56,638 bases of DNA from an uncultured Flammeovirgaceae bacterium. Its GTDB lineage: Bacteria > Bacteroidota > Bacteroidia > Cytophagales > Cyclobacteriaceae. Under the pieces are notes generated by a model. That model saw only the letters and a program-made list of their open reading frames with translations, was not told the DNA's origin and did no database searches. How positions within the stretch are numbered: the first letter of the stretch is position 1; each line of letters opens with the position of its first letter. The DNA is taken from contig CAKZYJ010000522.1 of the NCBI GenBank assembly GCA_937884755.1, positions 1-56,638 of the forward strand. The letters run 5' to 3'. Below, one piece after another: positions 26,235 to 34,692 of this stretch. Position numbers and translations under genes: made by a program.

Positions 26235-26352
26235 AAACACTTAAGCTGCTGGTTAAAGAAGTAGGAGGTTTTGGAGTATTGGAGAATCCTTGGTGGTAGA
26301 TTTGATAAAAATCATTAATTTATCATTCTGTCGGATACTAGAGTTCTTACCT

Positions 26353-27120
26353 ATGGAACGGCTTTTCAGCGTTGGGTTTTTTAAGATGGGCGTATTTATA
26401 GCAGTATGCCTGATTGTCTTGTTGCCCTATAGTTCCTTAGTGGCTCAGTCGGCCAGATTTTTTAAGGTACAGGCCGGAGAGATTCCGGTGCGGGTGTTAC
26501 CTCAGGAGGCTCAGTATCGCTTTGCTGATTTCCGGTGGGGAAAAGCCATTTTTCTTAATGGCCACACGGCCAGCGCTAAGGTCAATTATAACATACTGTA
26601 CGAAGAAATGCAGTTTATTGACCGTAAGCAGGATACGCTTACCATTGCCGATGAGCCAACGGTGGAGAAAGTAGTAGTGAACGACACTAGCTTTTACTAT
26701 CACCCGGATTACGGTTATCTGGAAGAACTAGCCGGGTTTACTAATTGCAAACTAGCCAACAGTCAAAGGCTACAGGCTGTAAGAGATGAAGATCTGGGTT
26801 CTAGCAGTTCTCTGGATGGTCTTTACGAATCTAATCGTATGGGGAGACCCAGTCAGTTCCTACAGCCAGTGAATTACGGGGTTACGGAACAAGAATTTTA
26901 TCACCAACCGGCTCGTCAGTCTCTTACCCTGGTTCTTCTGGAAGATTACTACTTCATGGACTTCAATCGGCGCTGGCATCCGGCCCAGAAATCTACTATC
27001 CGAAAAGTGTTCCGCAGCCATCAGAAAAAGGTTACCCGGTTTATAGATGAGGAGAAAATCAATTTTAACGATGCCCAGGACTTAATTAAACTACTTCGCT
27101 ACTGTAGCGAATTGGAATAG
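26353..27120 (+). CDS. Secreted hypothetical protein
   Basis: 255 residues from the ATG at 26353; the earlier in-frame ATG at 26290 gives a poor leader. Signal peptide around GVFIAVCLIVLLPYSSLVAQ. The mature region contains FRWGKAIFLNGHTASAKVNY, QFIDRKQDTL and EKVVVNDTSFYY, a pattern shared by Bacteroidota secreted proteins of unknown function with a repeated beta strand core, and a basic helical C-terminus (RKVFRSHQKKVTRFIDEEK). No enzyme motif. It converges on the cytolysin-like gene with a shared terminator at 27147. Confidence 0.7.
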   Translation: MERLFSVGFFKMGVFIAVCLIVLLPYSSLVAQSARFFKVQAGEIPVRVLPQEAQYRFADFRWGKAIFLNGHTASAKVNYNILYEEMQFIDRKQDTLTIADEPTVEKVVVNDTSFYYHPDYGYLEELAGFTNCKLANSQRLQAVRDEDLGSSSSLDGLYESNRMGRPSQFLQPVNYGVTEQEFYHQPARQSLTLVLLEDYYFMDFNRRWHPAQKSTIRKVFRSHQKKVTRFIDEEKINFNDAQDLIKLLRYCSELE

Positions 27121-27146
27121 TATACAAACTAGCTATTTGTAAAAGA

Positions 27147-27183
27147 GCCCCCTTCGGAAGTAGTTCATTCTTACGAAGGGGGC
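27147..27183 (-). terminator. Terminator between converging genes
   Basis: Ten-base perfect stem GCCCCCTTCG / CGAAGGGGGC with a 17-base loop. On the minus strand it is followed by TCTTTT, so it should end the cytolysin-like transcript; it may work weakly on the plus strand. Confidence 0.8.
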
Positions 27184-27211
27184 AGTTAAATCACCTCGTT
27201 AGTGAAATTTT

Positions 27212-29077
27212 TTATAGATCAAAGGGGCCAATGAAGCCGTGCGATCCGGTGCCAAATACGTCTCCTGAGATGCAGTATTGGGTGCCACTTTTATTGAACA
27301 GTACAAAAAACTGCTTCTGTCCGAGATAAAACCCGATACCGGCCCCCACCTTTTTCTCCTCAAAGGGTAATCCGCCACCCGACCAACTTTCAATATTCTG
27401 CACACTACCAAAACTTCGCGGATTGTTCAAATACAGTGAATAAGCGGTACCGTCCTGATTAATCATCCAGCGGCTAGCTGGGCCCATGGGGTCTTTGTAG
27501 TTAAACATCATCGCCCCTACTCCGTTCAGAGCAAACGGATTCGTACCATCCGCCAGATCAGCTACGGGCTGGGGGCCATTGCTGCTATAAGTTCCGTTAG
27601 GCCGTAAGTACGTCCATTGGCTGCCGGTAATATCCATCACCATGATCCAGCTATCGTCTACATCGTTGCCATCAATAGCGCAAGCCGCGCCAATGTCAAA
27701 CGGCGGAGCCTCCACGCCTAGCTCATCAATAGGAAATGGTCCTTCTAACGAGCTTACGTTGCTGCGCATAAACTGCTTTCCATCCTCACTAATCAGAATA
27801 AACTCAGTACCTTTTCGGGAAAAAGCGGCTCCTACCGGACCCATTTGATCTAGCACCTGACCTCTCCAGTGAGCCGTATACGGAGGTTCTCCACCGGGCG
27901 GGGCTGGTTCGCAATTGGTTACGTCGTACTCAGTGGCTAACTGCACGCTCACAATCTGGTTGGTGGCTACGCTGCGTACTACGTAGCTGATAGGTAAACC
28001 AGTAGAGATAGTGGTGCTCTCGGCCAGCAGCGTTACTAATCGGTTCAAGTCGGTTTCGCCTACGGTAAGCAAGCTAGTGCTGGCTTCGCCTCCGAAGGCC
28101 ATTACTTTAATTTTCAGGTTCTCCAACTCAGACAAAGAGGTATCGGATATATCCACGTCGGCCGAGTTGACTACCCCGCTAAATGAGGCCTGTATTTGAG
28201 TTTCCATTTCGGTGTAAGAAGAAGTAGACTCAATCAGCATGTAGTAGATTCTTCCGTAGGTGACATCTGAGATGTAGGTAGCCGGATTACCTTCCTGCAC
28301 GTAGCGCTTAAGGTCATTGGGAGTAACGCTGGGGGCAAATAGTCCGTCCAGGCTGGTTGGAATATCAAAGCTCATAGTGTAGAAACTCTGGTTCAGTTCT
28401 ACCAGAATGCGGTTCAGGCTGGAGCCGGAACTGAAGCTAAAGTCAGAGCTTACATCTACAAAGGCTGATTCGTAGTCGATACCCAGCTCCAAAGCTAAGG
28501 CCTGTTCGCTCTGCACTTGGCTGTACTTGAATACAAAATTAGCCGGTAAGTCGTCGGGAGCACTCGCGATAATCTGGTTCATGGCGTTCTGAATAGAGCT
28601 TTTCGCTACCTCTTCTACGGTGAAGCTGGAAGCCAGATTACCGTTGTTCAGATCGTAAGAAATAGTGCCACCTGAACGATCCACTGCAATCACATCGGGA
28701 GTGGCTTGCTTGAGAGACTTACCCTGTAATAAGCTACCGGGGTAAATCACCGAAGCGTTAGGGTTAAACAGCGGGAAGCCGTTGCTACCGCCACCGGGGG
28801 CCAGCGCACTGTAAGTAGTGGTGGTGCAGTTCCACACTTCTCCGTCAATAACTTCGTTACTCTCGGTTTCTTCCACCACCTCTTCCGACTGGGTAACTGG
28901 TTCCAGATTGCCGCCAACATCAATTACCTGATCAAAGCTTTCCTCTTCCGGTTCGGGTACACCCCCTCCGTCTCCCTCTTCTTCGCTGCAGGCAGTTAGA
29001 AATAGCCAACTGAAAAGGATAATTGTAATTAGTTGCGATAATGAGGTGGGTAACCTCCGAATAGTTTGGTTAATCAT
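27212..29077 (-). CDS. Cholesterol-dependent-cytolysin-like lipoprotein with replaced C-terminal domain
   Basis: 621 residues from the ATG at 29077; lipobox LTAC puts Cys at 30. The first two thirds follow thiol-activated cytolysins such as perfringolysin in order: VIYPGSLLQGKSL, FYTMSFDIP, FAPSVTPNDLK, ISDVTYGRIYYMLIESTSS, MAFGGEAS (the Gly-Gly pair in the hairpin hinge) and LPISYVV. Then the CDC domain 4 with its ECTGLAWEWWR undecapeptide is missing. Instead, after a Pro-rich linker (APPGGEPP), about 205 residues of different sequence follow with W- and G-rich repeated strands (FILISEDGKQFM, WIMVMDITGSQWTYLRPNG). This suggests a pore-former whose target binding is not cholesterol, and whose lipid anchor may keep it on the producer. 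Function inferred. Confidence 0.85.
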   Translation of the reverse strand: MINQTIRRLPTSLSQLITIILFSWLFLTACSEEEGDGGGVPEPEEESFDQVIDVGGNLEPVTQSEEVVEETESNEVIDGEVWNCTTTTYSALAPGGGSNGFPLFNPNASVIYPGSLLQGKSLKQATPDVIAVDRSGGTISYDLNNGNLASSFTVEEVAKSSIQNAMNQIIASAPDDLPANFVFKYSQVQSEQALALELGIDYESAFVDVSSDFSFSSGSSLNRILVELNQSFYTMSFDIPTSLDGLFAPSVTPNDLKRYVQEGNPATYISDVTYGRIYYMLIESTSSYTEMETQIQASFSGVVNSADVDISDTSLSELENLKIKVMAFGGEASTSLLTVGETDLNRLVTLLAESTTISTGLPISYVVRSVATNQIVSVQLATEYDVTNCEPAPPGGEPPYTAHWRGQVLDQMGPVGAAFSRKGTEFILISEDGKQFMRSNVSSLEGPFPIDELGVEAPPFDIGAACAIDGNDVDDSWIMVMDITGSQWTYLRPNGTYSSNGPQPVADLADGTNPFALNGVGAMMFNYKDPMGPASRWMINQDGTAYSLYLNNPRSFGSVQNIESWSGGGLPFEEKKVGAGIGFYLGQKQFFVLFNKSGTQYCISGDVFGTGSHGFIGPFDL

Positions 29078-29245
29078 AGTATGAATCAAATTTGTTTTTT
29101 CTGCCAATGACGCAAAAAATACCCCCTGAAAGCAAATTTAGAGGGTGGACAATCGGTGGACATTTAATTATTTAGCTAAAAAATATAATAATTAAATGTA
29201 AAAAACATTGATTTGTAAAAGATGATCGCGGGAAAGTTTTGAAAC

Positions 29246-31039
29246 TCACATTTGAAGGATGTACTCCTGTATATTTTCTTCGGATGCGATATTCAGTTTT
29301 TTGCGCAGCCGATAGCGGGCTTTTTTCACTCCTTCGGGAGAAATATTGGCAATGGAGGCAATCTCTTTAGAACTGAGGTTCATTTTCAGCATCATAGCTA
29401 GGCGAATCTCGTTGGGAGTAAGTTCGTTGGCTACGGCTGATAGCTTCTGACTAAAATCGGGGTGTACCTGCTTGAAGTGCTGGATGAAAGAGTCCCAGTC
29501 GTTTTCTATCATCTGGTCACCCCGAATCAATTGCTTGAGTTGTTTCAGTTCGGTTTTACTGCGAGGGTTAGCTACCGCCCAAACGTCATTGATCTTACTT
29601 TTTACTTCCTCCAGCAGTTCGGTTTTTTGTCCTAGGTGCAGCGCGTGGGTGGTTAGCTCCCGGTTCTTAAAGTCTAGTTTCTGCTGTAATTGCTGCTGGG
29701 CCAGCTGAGCGCTTGTTATTTTCTCCTGGGCAATAAGCTTATCTTTCTCTAGCAACTCTCGTTCCTGTTGGTGCTTTAATCGCTGACGGTTATACCAGGT
29801 TCCCGCTAGCGCAGCGATCAACAGAAATCCACCGATGAGGCCCCAACGCTGGTAACCGGCGATGGTGTTCTGCTGAGCCAGTAGCCCAATTTCCTGGGCT
29901 TGCAGAGCGATTTCCTGCTCTTTCTTATCTAGTTGGTATTCCGTTTCCAGGGCGGCCATCTGTTCTTCCTTCTCCTGATTGTATACCTCCTGGTAAACTT
30001 CAAAGTACTTCAGCCGGTAGTCGTAAGCCTGAGCATAATTACCTTGGGCAGCGTAGGTTTCGGCCAGGGCCTCGTAGTGGTTCATGATTACTTGTTGGGG
30101 AGCATCAATTTCTTCCGAAAGGGCCAATGCTTGCTTTAAATACTTCAGAGCGGTAGTATACTGGCCAGTCAGCGTATAGACCCGGCCCAAATCGCGGTAG
30201 TTGAGCGCAATGCCGTCCTGATTCTCAACGGACTGATTATACTGAAGTGCTTGTTGATAATAATTAATAGCGGCAGCGTACTCCTTCTGATCCATTTTGT
30301 TCTGCCCCAGGCCATCCAGTACTTTAGCTAGGTGGTATTCGTCGTTTTCTTGCTCGTAGTAATCTAGCGCTAGTTGATAGTAGTAGTACGACGAATCGTA
30401 CTGTTGCACATCCGGATAGGTAGCTCCCAAATTCAGCCAGCACTTCACCGAAAACTGATCCAAACCTCGCTGACTGAAGTAGTTTTCGCAGGCCAGATAA
30501 TAGTCCAGTGCCTTACGCGGATTATCGTTGAGTACGTACACATTGGCAATGTTAAATTTGCTTTTATGAACCGCTAATGAGTCTCCTAAGCTTTCGTTTA
30601 AGCGCAATCCCTGCAGCAGATACTCTAAAGCTTTATCGTATTTGCCCTGATTGAAGATCATGTACCCAACTCCGTTATAAACTGTAGCGATACGGGCCGT
30701 ATCGTTCAGTGACCGAGCGATAGTCATGGCCTGTTCGCCGTAGTGTACAGCTTGAGCGAAATCGCCCTGCACGTAGTAGGAACGGCCCAGGCCGAATAAA
30801 GCATCAAACTCCGATTGAGGGTTATCAAGTTCTTGGGCGAGATTAATCCATTGTTCGGTGTACTCCCGGGCCCGTTCGGGTTCGGTATGAATGGTAGCCT
30901 GGTACAACTGCTGGTATAAACGGAGTTTACTGGTATCGGCGGCAGTGGTCAATTCATTCTCCAGACTATCTACCGGATTGGACGACCAGGCAGTAAGCTG
31001 AATACACAATATGCCGAACAGAAAAAGAAAGAGTCTCAT
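29246..31039 (-). CDS. TPR membrane-bound transcriptional regulator with LuxR-type HTH
   Basis: 597 residues. Signal peptide (to about SS at residue 20), then seven or more TPR units (for example KALEYLLQGLRLNESLG, AAINYYQQALQYNQSVE, TALKYLKQALALSEEID), a membrane helix near WGLIGGFLLIAALAGTWY, a coiled-coil segment rich in Gln and Leu, and a C-terminal HTH: LTPNEIRLAMMLKMNLSSKE with IASIANISPEGVKKARYRLR. This architecture is a common Bacteroidota one-component regulator: periplasmic TPR sensing and cytoplasmic DNA binding. It is upstream, in minus-strand terms, of the cytolysin-like gene and separated by about 170 nt, so it could control it, but no link is proven. Confidence 0.88.
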   Translation of the reverse strand: MRLFLFLFGILCIQLTAWSSNPVDSLENELTTAADTSKLRLYQQLYQATIHTEPERAREYTEQWINLAQELDNPQSEFDALFGLGRSYYVQGDFAQAVHYGEQAMTIARSLNDTARIATVYNGVGYMIFNQGKYDKALEYLLQGLRLNESLGDSLAVHKSKFNIANVYVLNDNPRKALDYYLACENYFSQRGLDQFSVKCWLNLGATYPDVQQYDSSYYYYQLALDYYEQENDEYHLAKVLDGLGQNKMDQKEYAAAINYYQQALQYNQSVENQDGIALNYRDLGRVYTLTGQYTTALKYLKQALALSEEIDAPQQVIMNHYEALAETYAAQGNYAQAYDYRLKYFEVYQEVYNQEKEEQMAALETEYQLDKKEQEIALQAQEIGLLAQQNTIAGYQRWGLIGGFLLIAALAGTWYNRQRLKHQQERELLEKDKLIAQEKITSAQLAQQQLQQKLDFKNRELTTHALHLGQKTELLEEVKSKINDVWAVANPRSKTELKQLKQLIRGDQMIENDWDSFIQHFKQVHPDFSQKLSAVANELTPNEIRLAMMLKMNLSSKEIASIANISPEGVKKARYRLRKKLNIASEENIQEYILQM

Positions 31040-31245
31040 AACGAAAGTTTGTAGACTCGGAAGATACTATAATTTTGGTGGCAGCCCAATACCAAAAATC
31101 AGTACCAAGGCACAATTGGGAACTATTTACCGGTTTGGTAACTAATACGGTAACCCTACTAGTAAGTCAGAAAATGCGATTGGGAATGAATGTTGAGGTG
31201 CGGAATTTGCTTTTACTGTCTTTTTTGTCCTTCTGTATACACGCT

Positions 31246-31611
31246 TCACAGGTCGTCCTGTTCGCCAGTTGACAGGTAAATCTTAGGATTGCGGCTGCAT
31301 ACATAGCGGACCCGGTCCAGGGTAAGGTTATCCCAACTGGCAATACTGCGGGTAGATCGGTGCTTTTTCTCGTCCTGAATATGATCCTTAAGCCACTGCT
31401 CTACCCTGGCGGAGTCTTGCCGGTACCTGATCCAGTTGTGAGATTGCTGAATGGTATATACTGTGATGCCCGCAATGGCACCTCGGGCACCACCCACCGC
31501 TATGCCGTGTAAGATTGAGCAGTCAGCGATTAGATTGTTAAGTTGATAGTGACGAACAAACAAAAAGTCGCTTTTAAAATACCAATATCTACTATCTTGG
31601 CAAATTCTCAA
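31246..31611 (-). CDS. Small protein with probable winged-helix C-terminus
   Basis: 121 residues. The C-terminal ~45 residues, with RSIASWDNLTLDRVRYVCSR and then NPKIYLSTGEQDDL, match a recurring small helix-turn-helix pattern of Bacteroidota proteins (DRVRYVC is the recognisable core), so DNA binding is inferred. The N-terminal part has a short hydrophobic stretch AVGGARGAIAGITVYT and is not recognised. The first residues contain YQLNNLIA, which recurs in the membrane protein encoded at 31963-32382, hinting at a fusion or partial duplication of a neighbouring gene. The true start may be further downstream. Confidence 0.5.
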   Translation of the reverse strand: MRICQDSRYWYFKSDFLFVRHYQLNNLIADCSILHGIAVGGARGAIAGITVYTIQQSHNWIRYRQDSARVEQWLKDHIQDEKKHRSTRSIASWDNLTLDRVRYVCSRNPKIYLSTGEQDDL

Positions 31612-31962
31612 ACTAATGCAGGTGGGAAGAAAAAGGAGGATGGATTTGGAAAGTCTACAGCGAGCCTTTAGCGAGCTTCAATCTCTTTTAAGCTTCTTCT
31701 TATTGATGGTCGAGCCATCTGCGTCCGGGGTGATTCGTTGGCTTAAAGCTTTGGCTGATACCAGATGTCGAGAAAGCTCCTCTTACCGAAAGGAGCTTAA
31801 GCTAAAAACTAGGTAAAAAATCAAACTAAGGATTGCGCTCATGTCTTCTATTCTAGAAGAAAACCTTCAGCTGATCAAGCTACTTTCTGTCGTCAGTAAC
31901 TACTTGTATCGCTTCTCTTTGTAATAGTGTATAAAGGGTGTGGTAGGCAAAATAGCCTCTTT
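31612..31962. other. Gene-poor stretch with one possible short ORF
   Basis: No convincing gene in 351 nt. A 27-codon frame beginning ATG at 31841 (MSSILEENLQLIKLLSVVSN) is preceded by an A+T-rich leader, but nothing else supports it. The plus-strand frame at 31616-31816 has no family resemblance. Confidence 0.3.
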
Positions 31963-32382
31963 CTATAGATTGGCTGATAATTTACCTGTAGCAATCAGGT
32001 TATTTAACTGGTAGCCCGTTAATAGCTCAGCGCCATTGTTGAGTATCACCGGTAAGTGTTCTTTCTCTACTACGTAGTAGTTAACAAAGCTGGCACTATT
32101 AAAGGGAAGGTGACTCAATTGACACTGTTCCATAAACCATTGCAGAGCTTCAGCAGAGGTACTTACCACGTGCGTTCCATCGGTATAAATAGGCTGATAA
32201 CGATGATCGAGTATAGATAACCCAAAATAACCACCTATTAACAACAGTACACTAGCCGCGAAGAGCGGGTCAATCCAGTTCTGAAATCCTTCTCCGTAAG
32301 CGGCTAGTACTTCGGGGGATTTTATCTGGTAGATGATGTATCCGAACACCAATCCCAGCAGGGATAGAAAGCAGCGTTTCAT
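31963..32382 (-). CDS. Small inner-membrane protein, unknown function
   Basis: 139 residues. Two hydrophobic helices (FLSLLGLVFGYIIYQI and LFAASVLLLIGGYFGLSIL) are followed by a soluble part starting HRYQPIYTDGTHVVSTSAEA. The C-terminus, LLTGYQLNNLIATGKLSANL, carries the YQLNNLIA string also found in the protein encoded at 31246-31611. No family is recognised. Neighbours are unrelated, so no functional inference is made. Confidence 0.55.
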   Translation of the reverse strand: MKRCFLSLLGLVFGYIIYQIKSPEVLAAYGEGFQNWIDPLFAASVLLLIGGYFGLSILDHRYQPIYTDGTHVVSTSAEALQWFMEQCQLSHLPFNSASFVNYYVVEKEHLPVILNNGAELLTGYQLNNLIATGKLSANL

Positions 32383-32822
32383 ACTGTTTTTCTTTTGATT
32401 GCTACTTCATAAGAAACACAATGGTGCCAAACGCATTTATGGCAGCTAGCCGGGAAATTAGAGGGCTCGTAAGGCTACTGCTTATCCCATATCGGGACGG
32501 GTTTCCAAATTGGGAAGGAAGTTTTTTCTGGTTCAGCGAGAGACTTTTTTCGGTAGAGCTGCCGACTGACCATAAAGCCACAAGTAGCAACAAGATAAAA
32601 GTACGGGGTAAGTGCGGTCTGGAGAAAACCTAAACTATTCTGAGGATGCCCTGAGGAATTTGAAAAAATGTGCTAATAACTAGAATCTAACCAATTAGCC
32701 TTTAGTGACGTAGATCCTATCAATTTTGAGACTTTACCGAATAAAACTCTAGAGAATAACGTGCTAAGCTTTAGGGGAAGGACTAATAACCGATCTAACA
32801 TCGGGTTAGTAATTAACCAAAT
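32383..32822. other. Gene-free stretch
   Basis: No supported gene in these 440 nt; short frames on both strands (such as 32421-32633 plus and 32402-32593 minus) have no coding character. Confidence 0.45.
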
Positions 32823-32859
32823 AATAAAGCCCTAACTAATTAACAGTCAGAGCTTTATT
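32823..32859 (-). terminator. Hairpin downstream of tRNA-Arg
   Basis: Eight-base perfect stem AATAAAGC / GCTTTATT with further T on either side. On the minus strand it lies 11 nt after the tRNA 3' end and may terminate it. Confidence 0.5.
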
Positions 32860-32869
32860 TTATTTTTAG

Positions 32870-32943
32870 TGACCTTGTCAGGATTCAAACCTGAAACCTC
32901 CTGATCCGTAGTCAGGTGCTCTATTCAGTTGAGCTACAAGGCC
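32870..32943 (-). tRNA. tRNA-Arg (anticodon ACG)
   Basis: Read on the minus strand, a 74-base cloverleaf: acceptor GGCCTTG/CAAGGTC (one G-T), D stem GCTC/GAGC, anticodon stem CCTGA/TCAGG with loop CTACGGA giving anticodon ACG, and T stem TCAGG/CCTGA with loop TTTGAAT. Discriminator base A. The 3' CCA is not encoded (CTAAAA follows). ACG decodes CGN arginine codons after A34 deamination. Confidence 0.92.
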
Positions 32944-33069
32944 ATCCGTGTAATCGGAACGCAAAGATAAGCAATAAATTCCTTTACAGGCAAGAACAAT
33001 CTGAGAAAGAAACCAGCGTTTTTCTACGGAATGTTCCGCAATGGGTCTCCATCCCTGCTAAAATTCTTA

Positions 33070-33077
33070 TACCTTTG
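33070..33077 (+). promoter_or_regulatory. Bacteroidota -7 box (TAnnTTTG)
   Basis: TACCTTTG matches the TAnnTTTG element of Bacteroidota promoters, 41 nt before the GTG start of the barrel gene. A clear -33 TTG element is not seen at the expected spacing. Confidence 0.55.
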
Positions 33078-33118
33078 CGGGCGTATGATAAAAACTGATA
33101 GAAGTAAATTAGTTCAAC

Positions 33119-33832
33119 GTGTCACACTACTGTAAATTATTTCTGATATTATTCATAGTTGCATTAGCGGTTAGTACTACCGCTCAGGCGCAGGATGCCC
33201 TGCGCTATGAAGGAGCTCAGCCCGATCTTCCTGGTATGCTGCAACTTGATTTTGGCTTTAACTTCCTAAGCAATGCCCCCGATTCTATGGATACCCGCAT
33301 ATGGGGATCGCGGGGGTTCAACATTTACTACCTATACCCAGTCATCCCCATGAAGGATGGTTCTAAAATCTCACTGCACACCGGTTTAGGGTTAGGGTTT
33401 GTCAATTACAGCTTCGAGAACGGAGTTACCCTTAATGACACCCAGGACTCTACTAGTATTATTCCACTTGATCGGGATGTTTACCCTTCGTTGCAGAAGA
33501 CCCAGCTTTCTGTACATTATCTTGATATTCCGCTAGAGCTTCGGTTCTTTGCTAAAGACAACTATCGGGGGTTCACCTGTGCTTTGGGAGGAAGAGTTGG
33601 CCGCATGATTAATTCCTATACCAAAATTAAATTTGAAGAGGGCGGAACCGATAAAGAAGATAAGTTCAAACGTCGGTATAATCTAAACCCCTGGCGCTAC
33701 GGGGCTTACGCCAAGCTAGGTTTCCGGGGTATTACTCTCACCGGGCAGTATATGTTCTCTGAGCTCTTTACTCCCGACGAAGGTCCCAAGGTTAACAATT
33801 ATAAATTGGGGGTAACCATCGGTTTGTTCTAG
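33119..33832 (+). CDS. Outer-membrane beta-barrel protein (PorT-like)
   Basis: 237 residues starting with GTG at 33119 (MSHYCKLFLILF in the product). Signal peptide ends around AQAQ. Alternating beta-strand pattern throughout: LPGMLQLDFGFNFL at the start, GFNIYYLYPVIPMKDGSKIS, then LHTGLGLGFVNY, and a final strand NNYKLGVTIGLF, as expected for a small porin-family or PorT-type barrel. A TAnnTTTG promoter box lies 41 nt upstream. The following 850 nt contain only gene relics, so it is transcribed alone. No ligand can be assigned. Confidence 0.8.
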   Translation: MSHYCKLFLILFIVALAVSTTAQAQDALRYEGAQPDLPGMLQLDFGFNFLSNAPDSMDTRIWGSRGFNIYYLYPVIPMKDGSKISLHTGLGLGFVNYSFENGVTLNDTQDSTSIIPLDRDVYPSLQKTQLSVHYLDIPLELRFFAKDNYRGFTCALGGRVGRMINSYTKIKFEEGGTDKEDKFKRRYNLNPWRYGAYAKLGFRGITLTGQYMFSELFTPDEGPKVNNYKLGVTIGLF

Positions 33833-33906
33833 TACCTAGAGCTCCGTACCATTGCATTGGGTTGATACGGTAGTAGATAGTACCTTGCCGAAGGTATATT
33901 TCTACT

Positions 33907-34268
33907 TATTACTAAGCCTATCGATTACTCTTACTCTAGAGAATGTGGGCAACGAATACCTCACTATCAATATTATTTTGTTCGCTCCGCCAGTATTCGG
34001 TGGTAGTACCCCGGGTTTAATGGTTGCCTATTTGCGTAACTCCGAAGTTGCCCAAGGCAATACTGTCTTCAGGGACAATTACTTGTTCCGTAGCACGAAT
34101 CATCTGTAATTTATCGAGATTTACCCGAGCTATAAAGAGCGGTGCCCGGGCACATGATTGTTATTCGCTAGCAGGTGTATACCAGGAAAAGCTCATCGAA
34201 GTGAGTGCCCCATGCGTATTGTAGCTCCCTAGTACTTCGCTATCGTTAAAGGTCCACTCCTGAGTGGG
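33907..34268 (-). pseudogene. Relic of a sialidase/BNR-type protein
   Basis: Read on the minus strand, two frames together recover a conserved sequence: EWTFNDSEVLGSYNTHGALT, then in another frame FDELFLVYT, then APLFIARVNLDKLQMIRATE, IVPEDSIALGNFGVTQIGN and TTTEYWRSEQN, and near the end VFVAHIL-stop-SKSN. The order matches the C-terminal blades of exo-sialidase-like proteins found in polysaccharide loci. At least two frame changes and several stops are present, some where Trp (TGG) would be expected (TAG). Only this piece remains; the rest of the gene is missing. Next to a sulfatase and an apiosidase-like relic it marks a degrading glycan locus. Confidence 0.65.
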
Positions 34269-34285
34269 CTAATAGTGTAAACTGT

Positions 34286-34573
34286 TTGTACTTCTGGTTA
34301 CGGGTGGCGGTTGTCGATAAACTAGAAGAGCTTTATCAGTTTGAGGCAAAGCTAGTAACTTTCAGCAATGGAATGATAGAATATGCTTATGCCTTTACGT
34401 TCAAGAATATGTACTACCTTCTCACCCGTACGAAAAAGGATACATCTACGAGTGGTGTTGATGGCCTGTTGTGGCAGTCACCCGACGGAGTGGTATTTGA
34501 TCAGCCGGTTACCGGGTATTACGATCTGGCCCATTATCACCCTAAAGCTCTGAGTACGGGATGGTCAGTTTGA
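34286..34573 (+). pseudogene. Fragment of a secreted glycan-active-like protein
   Basis: An open frame with coding character but no proper start context: FTFKNMYYLLTRTKKDTSTS then GVDGLLWQSPDGVVFDQPVT and DLAHYHPK. The LLWQSPDG string is what one sees in blade repeats of glycosidases and BNR proteins. The beginning of the frame (MYFWLRVAVVDK) does not fit the rest. I take it as a truncated remnant next to the relic on the other strand. Family unassigned. Confidence 0.35.
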
Positions 34574-34692
34574 ATGTCCTCAGTTATTACTTATTGACGG
34601 CCGCCTGCGCTATCTTTACACGGCCGGCCCCTTTCATACGAAAGGACGAGATGTTACCTCCACTTCTATGTTTAGAATAGATTGATATTACT

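Noticed and set aside
27642..28199. Plus-strand frames over the cytolysin-like gene
   Set aside because: Ser/Pro-rich antisense shadows.
31616..31816. 66-codon plus-strand frame
   Set aside because: No coding character or homology; opposite to neighbouring gene order.
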